This document shows positions 7,246 through 15,454 of a DNA stretch of 57,690 bases, in pieces (position 1 is the first letter of the stretch; every line of letters starts with the position of its first letter). Both the position numbers and the translations under genes were made by a program. The notes under the pieces were generated by a model that saw only the letters and a program-made list of their open reading frames with translations, was not told the DNA's origin and did not search any database. This stretch comes from a bacterium (GTDB lineage: Bacteria; Bacillota; Clostridia; Oscillospirales; Oscillospiraceae). The stretch covers positions 1 through 57,690 of the forward strand of contig SFVI01000008.1 of NCBI GenBank assembly GCA_004560305.1, in the 5' to 3' direction.

Positions 7246-7446
7246 TTATGCGGCCAACACTGCGACCAGAGTGTTCCCGACCTCAACAAAGTACTGGTAG
7301 TACATATCCACATGGTACCTGTTGTCCAGCGTGGCCCAGATGCGGGTAAAGTCCGCCCCGGTCATAGCGCCCACACCGATGCAGATGGCGCCCAGCAGGA
7401 TGGCGATGACCACCACGATGAGAATAATTTTCCAACCGCTTTTCAC
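7246..7446 (-). CDS. Small single-pass membrane protein
   Basis: A 66-residue protein: a short basic N-terminus (MKSGWK), one strong membrane helix of about 22 residues (IILIVVVIAILLGAICIGVG) and a short aromatic-rich tail. Its start overlaps the stop of the upstream HAAS-like gene by 4 bp (ATGA), so it is translationally coupled. Genes after HAAS/DUF1700 proteins often encode membrane-anchored DUF4097 adhesin-like proteins beginning with a similar helix; this one stops soon after the helix and may be a reduced relative. No function can be assigned. Confidence 0.6.
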   Translation of the reverse strand: MKSGWKIILIVVVIAILLGAICIGVGAMTGADFTRIWATLDNRYHVDMYYQYFVEVGNTLVAVLAA

Positions 7447-8525
7447 TGGACAGACACCTCCTTATAGCACCACTTGCCGCCGAGATGGCACAGGCCGCGG
7501 ATCAGCCCCACGATGGCCCCGCCGATAAACCAGATAAACAGCCAGGTAAACAGCAGGCCCAAAGCCAGCAAAACGATGGCAAGGCCAAGGATCACCATAA
7601 GGTCGGCAAAGATGGCGAAGCCGCCGAAGGCCGCCGTCAGCACCAGCACACCGGCGGACACAAAGCCGATGGCCAGTGCCAGGCTCAGCAGCGTGGGGAC
7701 CAGCAGCGCGGCAATGCCGAGAATGCCCAGGGGGATGGCGCAGAGAATGTACAGAATCAGCAGGAAGACCTTGGCTTTCCGCTGAGTGGCGGGGGCCTGT
7801 TCTTCCGCAGGCTCCTGCTCCGTCACCGGGGCGGGAACTGCCGGGACAGGCTCTTCCGTTTCCTCCGTCTCCGTCGGGGGCGAGACAGGCTCCTCCGCCG
7901 GGGCGGGGGCTTCGGCGCTCCTGGACACCAGTTCCCCGTCGGCAATGGCGAAGTCAGCCAGGAAGGCGTCCACCGCATCGGCAAACTCACTGACGGAATC
8001 GCTGACCGGGGCGTCCTCACCGCCGGCAATGTCCGGCTCCTGAACATCAATGCCATTCTGGGGCACATCGGGCGCATCGGGAACCTCGGTCCAAACCGCT
8101 TCCTGCTCCACCGGGGCGTCCTGCGGGAATTCGTCAAACAGGGAGAACTGGTTCTCGTCCACCTCAGGCAGAGCCTCCACCGGCTCAAAAATGCCCTGGG
8201 CGATGGCCTCCTGCTGCAGATCGCTTATGGCCAGGATGAAGGGGGGCAGCTCCCCCTCCGGGGTATTGTCATAACTGGCGTCGTCATCCCGGGACTGGGT
8301 ATGTACCTGCAGCTTACGCTCCTTGGCGTCATAGGCGCGGGCCAGAACCACAGCCTGGCGGGTGGGGGACACCAGAAACTGCAGCAGCAGCTGTTCCTCC
8401 GCTACATCGTCAAACATCTTGCTGTACATGGCCAGGGCGCTCTGCCTGTCCTCCTCATACATAAAGGTCAGCAGGCGGCCCAGCTCAGCAAGGAATTTCT
8501 GCTTGTTAATTGCTTTCACCTCCAT
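7443..8525 (-). CDS. HAAS/DUF1700-like membrane protein with long acidic linker
   Basis: A 360-residue protein. Residues about 8-65 (KQKFLAELGRLLTFMYEEDR onwards) resemble the helical HAAS region of DUF1700 proteins. Residues about 110-250 are acidic and Pro/Ala/Glu-rich, probably disordered. Four hydrophobic segments follow near 257-345. The ATG at 8525 lacks a good ribosome site; GGAGGTGA lies over codons 2-4, upstream of an ATT codon, so an unusual start a few codons later is possible. The frame stays open far upstream only as antisense of proS. A promoter lies at 8581-8609. The role is probably envelope-related, but unproven. Confidence 0.6.
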   Translation of the reverse strand: MEVKAINKQKFLAELGRLLTFMYEEDRQSALAMYSKMFDDVAEEQLLLQFLVSPTRQAVVLARAYDAKERKLQVHTQSRDDDASYDNTPEGELPPFILAISDLQQEAIAQGIFEPVEALPEVDENQFSLFDEFPQDAPVEQEAVWTEVPDAPDVPQNGIDVQEPDIAGGEDAPVSDSVSEFADAVDAFLADFAIADGELVSRSAEAPAPAEEPVSPPTETEETEEPVPAVPAPVTEQEPAEEQAPATQRKAKVFLLILYILCAIPLGILGIAALLVPTLLSLALAIGFVSAGVLVLTAAFGGFAIFADLMVILGLAIVLLALGLLFTWLFIWFIGGAIVGLIRGLCHLGGKWCYKEVSVQ

Positions 8526-8580
8526 TGGGTGTAGGCCAGGAGGGAGCAAACAACGGCTGCCTCCCAGCTTAATCGTAGAC

Positions 8581-8609
8581 ATTATAGCCGCTGTGGGGCC
8601 TGAGGTCAA
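8581..8609 (-). promoter_or_regulatory. Promoter of the HAAS-like operon
   Basis: On the minus strand TTGACC (8609-8604) and TATAAT (8586-8581) are separated by 17 bp. The predicted leader to the start codon is about 50 nt. Confidence 0.75.
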
Positions 8610-8724
8610 GAAAAATCCGGAGAAATTTGTCGCAGGGCAGCAGAAATTAATATTTATGCGCTCTTTTGCCGTCTTTTGTGGGGAGGGCCTGCTCTGCGGC
8701 GGGGGAAAGAAGCACAGCCCGCTA

Positions 8725-8753
8725 TTGACAAGCAGCGGCAGGGAAGTTAAAAT
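8725..8753 (+). promoter_or_regulatory. proS promoter
   Basis: TTGACA (8725-8730) and TAAAAT (8748-8753) are spaced by exactly 17 bp. The start would be near 8760, leaving a leader of about 57 nt, too short for a T-box. Confidence 0.8.
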
Positions 8754-8816
8754 ATTACATTGCGGCCTGCCGCGAATACGACGGAGCAAGGGCTCTGGCG
8801 AAAGAGAGGAAATACA

Positions 8817-10253
8817 ATGGCAAAAGAAAAGAAAGTGGAGCAGATCACCGACATGGAGGTAGACTTCGCCCAGTGGTTCACCGATGTGTGCACCAAGGCG
8901 GAGCTGGTGGATTACTCCGGCATCAAGGGCTGCTTCATCATGCGCCCCTACGGCTATGCGATTTGGGAAAATATCCAGAAGATCCTGGACGGGATGTTCA
9001 AGCGGGACGGGCATGAGAACGTGTCCATGCCCATGCTGATCCCGGAAAGCCTTCTGCAGAAGGAAAAGGACCATGTGGAGGGCTTCGCCCCCGAGTGCGC
9101 CTGGGTTACGATAGGCGGCAGCGAGGAGCTGCCGGAGCGGCTTTGCATCCGCCCCACCTCTGAGACCCTGTTCTGCGACCACTGGAGCCACATCGTCCAC
9201 TCCTGGCGTGACCTGCCCCTGCTCTATAACCAGTGGTGCAGCGTGCTGCGCTGGGAAAAGACTACCCGCCCCTTCCTGCGGGGCCGTGAGTTCCTCTGGC
9301 AGGAGGGCCATACCCTCCACGCCACCGAGGAGGAGGCCCGGGCGGAGACCCTCCACCAGCTGGAGGTCTATGCCGACGTGTGCGAGAACTACCTGGCCAT
9401 GCCGGTCATCCGGGGCAACAAGACCGATAAGGAGAAGTTTGCCGGCGCGGAGAACACCTACACCATCGAGTGCATGATGCACGACAAGAAGGCGCTCCAG
9501 TCCGGCACCAGCCACTTCTTCGGCGACGGCTTTGCCCGGCAGTTTGGTATCACCTTCACCGATAAGGACAACCAGCAGAAGTACCCCATGCAGACCTCCT
9601 GGGGCATGTCCACCCGCATCATCGGCGGCATCATCATGACCCACGGCGACAACAACGGCCTGGTGCTGCCCCCCCGCATCGCCCCCATCCAGGTGGTTGT
9701 GGTACCTGTGGCCCAGCATAAGCCCGGCGTCACCGAGAAGGCCCAGGCCCTGTTTGAGGCCATCCAGGCCGCCGGCATCCGGGCCAAGATCGATCTGAGC
9801 GACAACAGCATGGGCTGGAAGTGCGCCCAGTACGAGATGAAGGGCGTTCCCCTCCGGGTGGAGCTGGGACCCAAGGATATCGAGAACGGCGTGTGCATGG
9901 CCGTCCGCCGGGACAATGGGGAGAAGATCTCCGTCAAGCTGGAGGAGATCGCCCAGCGCCTGCCCGAACTGCTGGACGTGGTGCAGCAGGGCCTCTACGA
10001 GAAGGCCAAGCGGAACCTGGACGAGCACACCTATGTGGCCCACTCTCTGGAGGAGGCCAAGGAGCTGCAGGAGAAAAACGGCGGCTTCATCAAGACCATG
10101 TGGTGCGGCGATCTGCAGTGCGAGCTGGATATGAAAGAGAAGGCGGGCATGTCCTCCCGCTGCATCCCCTTCAAGCAGGAGCATCTGGACGATGTCTGCG
10201 CCTGCTGCGGCAAGCCGGCCAAGACCATGATCTACTGGGGCGTGGCTTACTGA
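8817..10253 (+). CDS. proS: Prolyl-tRNA synthetase, archaeal/eukaryal type
   Basis: Charges tRNA-Pro with proline in the cytosol. The 478-residue, class II enzyme is the short ProS type without the editing insertion: an N-terminal VDYSGIKGCFIMRPYGYAIW motif 1 region, motif 2 in WEKTTRPFLRGREFLWQEGHT, the MQTSWGMSTRIIGG motif 3 area, an anticodon-binding domain, and the C-terminal zinc-like domain ending MIYWGVAY. The frame is open from 8760, but ATG 8817 follows AGAGAGGAAA and gives the conserved start MAKEKKVEQ. Its last 97 bp are repeated exactly and inverted at 57594-57690. It converges on a tiny gene 3 bp downstream. Confidence 0.97.
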   Translation: MAKEKKVEQITDMEVDFAQWFTDVCTKAELVDYSGIKGCFIMRPYGYAIWENIQKILDGMFKRDGHENVSMPMLIPESLLQKEKDHVEGFAPECAWVTIGGSEELPERLCIRPTSETLFCDHWSHIVHSWRDLPLLYNQWCSVLRWEKTTRPFLRGREFLWQEGHTLHATEEEARAETLHQLEVYADVCENYLAMPVIRGNKTDKEKFAGAENTYTIECMMHDKKALQSGTSHFFGDGFARQFGITFTDKDNQQKYPMQTSWGMSTRIIGGIIMTHGDNNGLVLPPRIAPIQVVVVPVAQHKPGVTEKAQALFEAIQAAGIRAKIDLSDNSMGWKCAQYEMKGVPLRVELGPKDIENGVCMAVRRDNGEKISVKLEEIAQRLPELLDVVQQGLYEKAKRNLDEHTYVAHSLEEAKELQEKNGGFIKTMWCGDLQCELDMKEKAGMSSRCIPFKQEHLDDVCACCGKPAKTMIYWGVAY

Positions 10254-10256
10254 GTG

Positions 10257-10409
10257 TTACCTGCATCTGGGGTCGAAGCGGACGGCCCGGCTTTTGGGCT
10301 CCTTGCGGGGCATCAGCTGGGCGCCGCCGGCGCTGGGCCTGCTGCTCTGCACCCGCTGCCAGACGGCCTCAAAATTGCGCAGCCGCTGCTGAATCTCTTT
10401 GTCGGTCAT
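10257..10409 (-). CDS. 50-residue basic protein, unknown function
   Basis: ATG at 10409 is preceded on the minus strand by GAGGTGA with about 9 bp spacing. The frame reads MTDKEIQQRLRNFEAVWQRV, then a linker and an Arg/Lys-rich tail ending SRAVRFDPRCR. It starts with a likely amphipathic helix and ends basic, which would suit an RNA- or partner-binding peptide, but no family is recognised. The gene fills the gap between proS and rsmE and ends 3 bp from the proS stop, leaving no room for a terminator between the two converging genes. Confidence 0.55.
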   Translation of the reverse strand: MTDKEIQQRLRNFEAVWQRVQSSRPSAGGAQLMPRKEPKSRAVRFDPRCR

Positions 10410-10463
10410 GGGGCTGTTTCACCTCGTTTTCGGCGCAGTTTATAAAACATTCTATGCGCCCTA

Positions 10464-10492
10464 TTGCAAAAAGGTTAGGATTATGTAATAAT
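10464..10492 (+). promoter_or_regulatory. Putative rsmE promoter
   Basis: TTGCAA (10464-10469) is followed after 17 bp by AATAAT (10487-10492), preceded by TG at 10484-10485 as an extended -10. It lies 33 bp before the rsmE start. Confidence 0.45.
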
Positions 10493-10525
10493 TGAAGCAC
10501 AGAAATCTGAAATCGGGGTGGTATT

Positions 10526-11257
10526 ATGCCTAGATTTTTCATGGCCGGCACCAATATCAAGGGCGGCATGGCCATCATGACCGGCCGGGACGCGGAGCAT
10601 GTGCATGTGCTGCGCCTGCGCCCGGGGGAGGATATGATCATCTGCGACGGCCAGGGTACGGACTATAAGTGCCGCCTGGTGAAGGCCGATAAGGAGCAGG
10701 TAGAAGCGGAGGTGGTGGAGGTTGTCCGCTGCCCGGCGGAGCCGACGGTGAAGGTGACGGTGCTCTGCGGCCTGCCCAAGGGGGACAAGACCGATTACAT
10801 CATCCAGAAATCCGTGGAGGCCGGGGCTTACGAGATCCTGTTCTTCCAGTCCAGCCGCTGCGTGGCCAAGCCGGATAAGCCGGAGAAAAAGCTGGAGCGG
10901 TGGCAGCGCATTGCCGAGGAAGCGGCCAAGCAGTCCGGCCGGGGCATCATCCCCCAGGTTGGCTGGGCCGGGGACTTCACCGCTGTGCTGGACATTGCGG
11001 TGAAGAAGGACCTGGGCCTGTTCATGTATGAGACCGGGGAGCGGGAGGCGCTGGACGCGGTGCTGAGCGCCAACCGGGATATGAAGACCGCCGCCATCAT
11101 CACCGGCCCGGAGGGGGGCTTCCAGCCCTTTGAGGCGGACCTGGCCAGGGTCTGCGGCCTGCACATCTGTTCCATGGGGGAGCGGATCCTCCGCTGTGAG
11201 ACGGCGCCGGTGGTGGCCCTGACGGCCGCCATGTACGCTACCGGAAATCTGTCTTGA
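10526..11257 (+). CDS. rsmE: 16S rRNA m3U1498 methyltransferase
   Basis: Methylates N3 of U1498 in helix 44 of 16S rRNA, using S-adenosylmethionine; a SPOUT-fold enzyme acting on the 30S subunit. The 243-residue protein shows the N-terminal PUA-like part (HVHVLRLRPGEDMIICDGQG), KGDKTDYIIQKSVEAGAYEI, and the trefoil-knot cofactor site ITGPEGGF and GERILRCETAPVVAL. Length is typical. GGGGTGG precedes the ATG. The next small gene starts 20 bp after its stop and is probably co-transcribed. Confidence 0.96.
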   Translation: MPRFFMAGTNIKGGMAIMTGRDAEHVHVLRLRPGEDMIICDGQGTDYKCRLVKADKEQVEAEVVEVVRCPAEPTVKVTVLCGLPKGDKTDYIIQKSVEAGAYEILFFQSSRCVAKPDKPEKKLERWQRIAEEAAKQSGRGIIPQVGWAGDFTAVLDIAVKKDLGLFMYETGEREALDAVLSANRDMKTAAIITGPEGGFQPFEADLARVCGLHICSMGERILRCETAPVVALTAAMYATGNLS

Positions 11258-11277
11258 AAGGGAAGGAGAAAGAGAAG

Positions 11278-11574
11278 ATGGTCATTGTATACTGCGAAAA
11301 CAGGATCGCCCCGGAAAAACAGGAGGAGTATCTGGAGAAGGTTCGCGCTACCGGTGTAGTGGAGAAGAGCAACCAGGAGACCGGCAACATCAGCTATGAG
11401 CTGGTCTGCTCCGCGGTGGAGCCGGGGAAAATGCTGATCGTGGAGCGCTGGGAGAGCCGCAAGTATATGCCGGGTCACCTGCGCAGCGCTCACTTCGCGG
11501 CTTTGAGCAAGCTGAATAAGGAATATGGCGTCACCAGCGATGTGAAGATGTACACCGCTGAGGAGCTGGGCTGA
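11278..11574 (+). CDS. Antibiotic-biosynthesis-monooxygenase-fold (ABM) protein
   Basis: A 98-residue single-domain protein of the dimeric alpha/beta-barrel superfamily: MVIVYCENRIAPEKQEEYLEK (first strand and helix), ETGNISYELVCSAVEPGKMLIVERWES and HLRSAHFAAL. Members are small monooxygenases or stress proteins (YgiN-like); the fold does not fix the substrate. The frame extends upstream to a TTG overlapping rsmE, but AAGGAG at 11262-11267 points to ATG 11278. Two hairpin terminators follow. Confidence 0.85.
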   Translation: MVIVYCENRIAPEKQEEYLEKVRATGVVEKSNQETGNISYELVCSAVEPGKMLIVERWESRKYMPGHLRSAHFAALSKLNKEYGVTSDVKMYTAEELG

Positions 11575-11596
11575 AGCAATGCAATAAACAATCATG

Positions 11597-11623
11597 ACCG
11601 CTGTGGGAAACCACAGCGGTTTT
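11597..11623 (+). terminator. Rho-independent terminator of the rsmE operon
   Basis: ACCGCTGTGG and CCACAGCGGT form a 10-bp stem capped by a GAAA tetraloop and followed by TTTTA. Confidence 0.8.
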
Positions 11624-11638
11624 ATATTGATGGAGAAA

Positions 11639-11677
11639 ACAACAAAACGGAGCGGCCAGGCCGCTCCGTTTTGTTGT
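11639..11677. terminator. Bidirectional terminator
   Basis: ACAACAAAACGGAGCGGCC and its exact complement flank a single A, a 19-bp perfect stem with A and T tracts on either side. It separates rsmE/ABM from the converging cca operon. The 106 bp from here to the GNAT stop hold nothing further that I can see. Confidence 0.8.
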
Positions 11678-11783
11678 ATGGTTGAGGACAAAATGAAAAA
11701 GATGAAAAACTGTCACTTACAGTTATTATGATAGCCGAAAGATGTTTCATAATAAACCGGCAAGTTGTTTCAGAAATGTAAAA

Positions 11784-12599
11784 TCAATCGAAGCTCAGGT
11801 TCCAGACACAGTCCGCTGGAAGGATGCCGGGGGGTGCGGAGAGATAAGGCTCCCCCTCGCTGTCAGGCAGCATATATTGCCCCTCCTGGCAGCCCAGGGC
11901 GGCACAGAGGGCGGCAGCCACATCCGCCGCTGCTACCCCCGCCGGAGCGATCAGCTCCCGGATCAGGACCCGACCGTTATCCGCATAGACGGCGCAAAGC
12001 CCGCTGCCGCAGGCATACAGCCCGCCGCCAAAGAGGGCGTAAAACTGCCCGGCAAAATCCATGACCGCCGCTTCGGGGCGCAGATGGGGCACCCCGGCCA
12101 GCAGGGCTTCCCGCCGGGCCAGATAGTCCCCCGGGCAAAGCCGCTCCGCCGGCCAGCCCGGTCCGGCAGTGACAGCATAACGCTTCCGATGCAGGGCGCA
12201 GCCAAGCCCCAGGATCTCCTCATACCAGGCGTAGAGAGAAGGCTCCGCCGGCAGGGTGCAGATGAATTCCGTCCCCCGGGCCTGGGACAGGGCTGCCGCC
12301 TGCTGACTGAGTGCCGCGCCCAAGCCCTGATGCCGGTGCTCCGGGTCAACAGCCACAGCGTAGAGATAGCCGCAGCGCCGCCCCTGCCCCTGGGCGTCCA
12401 CCAGGGACAGCGCGTCCAGCACATAGGCCGCGCCTACGGGGCGGCCCTCCGCCTCTGCCACGGCGCCAACGCCCATCCGGGGCAGGGCGTCAAAAAAGGC
12501 GGCGACCACAGCCTCCGGGTCGCCAAAGACCTGCCGCCACAGGGCGGTGAGGGCCGCCCGGTCTCCCGGGCGGTATTCGCGGATAAAATTCTCAGTCAT
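11784..12599 (-). CDS. GNAT-family N-acetyltransferase
   Basis: A 271-residue protein whose N-terminal half is a GNAT domain: MTENFIREYRPGDRAALTALW, then CGYLYAVAVDPEHRHQGLGAAL, the acetyl-CoA-binding motif (Q/R)xxGxG/A, and YAWYEEILGLG, the usual motif B aromatic patch. The C-terminal ~110 residues are a second, less conserved domain, as in two-domain GNATs. The substrate is unknown. Its ATG overlaps the end of the DUF2156 gene by 8 bp, so it is the last gene of a leftward four-gene operon with cca, the uracil-DNA glycosylase and DUF2156. Confidence 0.85.
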   Translation of the reverse strand: MTENFIREYRPGDRAALTALWRQVFGDPEAVVAAFFDALPRMGVGAVAEAEGRPVGAAYVLDALSLVDAQGQGRRCGYLYAVAVDPEHRHQGLGAALSQQAAALSQARGTEFICTLPAEPSLYAWYEEILGLGCALHRKRYAVTAGPGWPAERLCPGDYLARREALLAGVPHLRPEAAVMDFAGQFYALFGGGLYACGSGLCAVYADNGRVLIRELIAPAGVAAADVAAALCAALGCQEGQYMLPDSEGEPYLSAPPGILPADCVWNLSFD

Positions 12600-13494
12600 T
12601 CTTCCACCTGGCGGTAAACTTTCTCACCATGAATTCCGGCTTGTAGGACTGCTTGGAGCGGCGAAGGGACTCCAGCCCCATGTCCTCCTCCCGGTTCATA
12701 TACTTTAACTGGGGGTGGGCTGCCATCAGCTGGCGGGTCAGCTCCCGGCACACCATGGGGTAAGCTCCGTTGATGCTGCCGTCGGCCTTCTCAAAGTGGA
12801 CGTCGAAGCAGTCGGGACTGGTAAATTCTCCCAGACTGAAGCCCACGATCTTCCCCTGAATCCGCAGTACGCCGCCCTCAAAGCCCAGCTTTTCATAGGC
12901 GGCGAAGGCTCTCAGAATGGCGTCATACTCCCGAAGAATGCTGGACTCCAGCCGCTGGGCGTTATCCTCCATCCAATTATCCAGCATATCCAGACAGTCG
13001 GGGATCAGTTCCCTGGTCAGGGGCACAAAGTCCCAGTCGTTTTCTGCCTCAAAGCGGTTGCAGTGATTCTTTTTGCCGTGGAGGGCTTTGCCGCTGTAGG
13101 TGGCCAGCTTTTCCGCCAGATACACATAGTCGGCGCAAGTCTCATTCTCGGTATAGGCAAAGCCGCTGGGGTATGCCTCCTCCAGCTGGGCCACATGCTT
13201 CTCCGTCAGTCCCCGCAGCACCAGGGGAACGCCCTGGGCGGCGGCGAATTCCCGGATGGCCTCCACCGCCGGGGCCAGCGGCCCCCGGCCAATGGGAAAA
13301 ACAAAGGCGGTCTGATCGCCACGGCGCAGCTTGCTGACCATCCGTCCACCGGCGCGGGCCACCAGCTGCTCGTGGTTTTCGTTCCAAAGATAGATGTTGC
13401 CGAAGTTAAAGCCGGCGCTGGGGCTGTTTTCAAACATCACCAGCTGGTCAACCCAGGCTTTATCCTCCAGTGTAAGGTTCTTGAATTCCAACAT
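12592..13494 (-). CDS. DUF2156 protein (phosphatidylglycerol lysyltransferase C-domain-like)
   Basis: A 300-residue soluble protein containing two GNAT-like folds, matching DUF2156: LTLEDKAWVDQL near the start, NFGNIYLWNENHEQLVARAGG, GKALHGKKNHCNRFE (typical acceptor-loop signature), and PMVCRELTRQL with KYMNREEDMGLESLRRSKQSY near the end. In MprF-type enzymes this domain transfers aminoacyl groups from tRNA to lipids; stand-alone DUF2156 proteins lack the membrane flippase and their acceptor is not known. It lies 1 bp after the uracil-DNA glycosylase stop. Confidence 0.85.
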   Translation of the reverse strand: MLEFKNLTLEDKAWVDQLVMFENSPSAGFNFGNIYLWNENHEQLVARAGGRMVSKLRRGDQTAFVFPIGRGPLAPAVEAIREFAAAQGVPLVLRGLTEKHVAQLEEAYPSGFAYTENETCADYVYLAEKLATYSGKALHGKKNHCNRFEAENDWDFVPLTRELIPDCLDMLDNWMEDNAQRLESSILREYDAILRAFAAYEKLGFEGGVLRIQGKIVGFSLGEFTSPDCFDVHFEKADGSINGAYPMVCRELTRQLMAAHPQLKYMNREEDMGLESLRRSKQSYKPEFMVRKFTARWKND

Positions 13495-13495
13495 A

Positions 13496-14062
13496 TCAGT
13501 AGGTTCGGCTGCAAACAGCCTTAATTTCCTTTCTCAGTGCCCGCAGATCCATAAAGGCCTCCGGCCGCTTGTCCACATCCCGCAGCAGGGCAGAGGGGTG
13601 ATAGGTGGCCATGAGGCGGCGGCCGTCCCGTTCAAACCACTGGCCATGCTCCCGGGTGATGCGGAAATCCTCCCGGATCAGAGCCATGGCGGCGATGCGG
13701 CCCAGGCACACAATGATTTTGGGGTTCACCAGGGCGATCTGCCGGTCCAGCCAGGGGCGGCAGGCCTCCTGCTCCACATTCAGCGGGTCCCGGTTCCGGG
13801 GCGGGCGGCACTTGACGATGTTGGCAATATACACCTTCTGCCGGTCCAGGTCAATCATTTCCAGCATATCGTCCAGCAGTTTTCCCGCCGGACCCACAAA
13901 GGGGACGCCCTGCAGGTCCTCCTGCTCTCCCGGCCCCTCGCCGATGAGCATGACCTCCGCCTGCGCATTGCCCACGCCGAAAACCAGCTTGTGCCGGGTT
14001 TCCCCCAAAGAGCAGCACCGGCAGCCGGCGCAGTCTCGCTTCAGGCTTTCCCAAGTATCCAT
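13496..14062 (-). CDS. Family 4 uracil-DNA glycosylase (iron-sulfur)
   Basis: Removes uracil from DNA to start base-excision repair. The 188-residue product has the family 4 motif GEGPGEQED (motif A), GPAGKLLDDML, YIANIVKCRPPRNRDP and HPSALL (motif B). Cysteines 14, 17, 85 and 101 are in the places that bind the 4Fe-4S cluster. The frame is open upstream within cca, but ATG 14062 overlaps the cca stop by one base (TGATG), giving translational coupling and the expected length. Second gene of the leftward operon. Confidence 0.93.
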   Translation of the reverse strand: MDTWESLKRDCAGCRCCSLGETRHKLVFGVGNAQAEVMLIGEGPGEQEDLQGVPFVGPAGKLLDDMLEMIDLDRQKVYIANIVKCRPPRNRDPLNVEQEACRPWLDRQIALVNPKIIVCLGRIAAMALIREDFRITREHGQWFERDGRRLMATYHPSALLRDVDKRPEAFMDLRALRKEIKAVCSRTY

Positions 14063-15255
14063 CACAATTCCTCCGTGTTCCCGGCCAGGGACAGCAGCAG
14101 CTCCCGACGGTTGTTCTCCGGGTATTCGATCACATAATCCAAAAGGAAGTTCAGCATTTCCCCCAGCTCCCGGCCCTTGAGGCCCAGGGCGGTCAGATCG
14201 TCTCCGCTGACAGCCAGATGCTTCATGGAGAAGCATTCCCCGCTTTTCAGCACGGACTTCAGCTCCCGGCTGCTGCTGCCGCCGTCCAGCGCGTCCCGGC
14301 AGCGGGCGGCGCAGCTCACGGTATCCACCCCCCAGCGGCGCAAAAGCCGCTTCCATTCCGGAGCGCCGCGGGGCTTGCGTCCCTCCAGCAGCGCCGCCCC
14401 GTCGGTGCAGCAGCGGATGGTGCGGCTGTCCAGCCGCAGGGCGGTCAAAAAGTCCTCCACCGAGGAGATCAGCCCCCGGCGGCGGAGAATAACGCATAAT
14501 GCCATCCAGCGGTCCAGAGCCTTCCGGGGCAGCTTCGTCAGCAGTTTCAATTCCGGCAGGGCATCCGCCCGAGCGCACAAAAAAACGTCCAGCAGGCCCA
14601 GGTGCTGCATCAGCCCCACCGTCTCCGGCCTGGGGGTCAGCAGGGTCTTTTCCACCTCATCCCGGATGCGCTCCGCCGCCAGGGCGGAAGCCAGATGGGC
14701 CTTCTTCCCGATGGCGGCCAGGGTGGCCTCCTCAATGGTAAAGTCCAGCCGGGCAGAGAAGCGCAGCGCCCGGAACATCCGCAGGGCGTCCTCCTCAAAG
14801 CGCAGCTCCGGGCTGCCCACGCAGCGGATGCAGCGGTGCTCCAGATCCGTAAGCCCGCCGAAGGGGTCCATAATCAGCCCGTCGGGGGACAGGGCCATGG
14901 CATTGATCGTAAAGTCCCGGCGGCTCAGGTCGGTGGTCAGCTCCCCCACGAAGCGCACCGTCTCCGGGTGGCGGTGGTCGGCATAGTTCTCCTCCGAGCG
15001 GAAGGTGGTGACCTCCACGGAGCGGGAGTTGATGCGGACGGTGACCGTGCCGTGCTTCAGCCCGGTGGGCAGAGCGCCGGGAAAAACCTCCATCACCTGC
15101 TCCGGCAGGGCGCCGGTGCAGATATCCCAATCGTGGGGCCGGACGCCCAGCGCCATATCCCGGACGCAGCCGCCCACCAGATAGGCCACATGACCCCGGG
15201 CCTGGAGACTGCGCAAAACCTGGCGCACATATTTCGGGGGCGCGATATTTTCCAT
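14062..15255 (-). CDS. cca: CCA tRNA nucleotidyltransferase / poly(A) polymerase family
   Basis: Adds or repairs the 3' CCA of tRNAs. The 397-residue class II nucleotidyltransferase has GGCVRDMALG and HDWDICTGALP (catalytic Asp pair), RRDFTINAMA, GSPELRFEEDALRMFRALRFSARL and the C-terminal helical domain. GTG 15261 is a possible start, but GAGGTG with 5-bp spacing favours ATG 15255. The CCA-adding versus poly(A)-adding subtype is not decided by eye; two nearby tRNA genes already encode CCA, so repair is one plausible use. First gene of the four-gene leftward operon; it diverges from murC. Confidence 0.92.
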   Translation of the reverse strand: MENIAPPKYVRQVLRSLQARGHVAYLVGGCVRDMALGVRPHDWDICTGALPEQVMEVFPGALPTGLKHGTVTVRINSRSVEVTTFRSEENYADHRHPETVRFVGELTTDLSRRDFTINAMALSPDGLIMDPFGGLTDLEHRCIRCVGSPELRFEEDALRMFRALRFSARLDFTIEEATLAAIGKKAHLASALAAERIRDEVEKTLLTPRPETVGLMQHLGLLDVFLCARADALPELKLLTKLPRKALDRWMALCVILRRRGLISSVEDFLTALRLDSRTIRCCTDGAALLEGRKPRGAPEWKRLLRRWGVDTVSCAARCRDALDGGSSSRELKSVLKSGECFSMKHLAVSGDDLTALGLKGRELGEMLNFLLDYVIEYPENNRRELLLSLAGNTEEL

Positions 15256-15317
15256 AAACACACCTCACCAAAGAAAGCTTCATACAAGGGTATGAGCGGC
15301 GGCGCAGGATTATTTGC

Positions 15318-15346
15318 TTGCAATGCAGCCGCTTCCGTATTATAAT
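15318..15346 (+). promoter_or_regulatory. murC promoter
   Basis: TTGCAA (15318-15323) and a perfect TATAAT (15341-15346) are 17 bp apart. The predicted start near 15353 leaves a leader of about 100 nt. The -10 lies within the palindrome GTATTATAATAC, so it could also serve the opposite strand. Confidence 0.75.
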
Positions 15347-15454
15347 ACACTCCGTATCTGTAGAGATTTTAGCATTTTTGTTAACGGACTTCAATAGACA
15401 TTGTATTAACAGCGTTTCCAACAAGGACGCAATAACAGGGCAACGGAGTAACAT

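Noticed and set aside
8526..8816. T-box or other riboswitch before proS
   Set aside because: The promoter places the start near 8760, leaving under 60 nt of leader; no T-box core sequence is seen.
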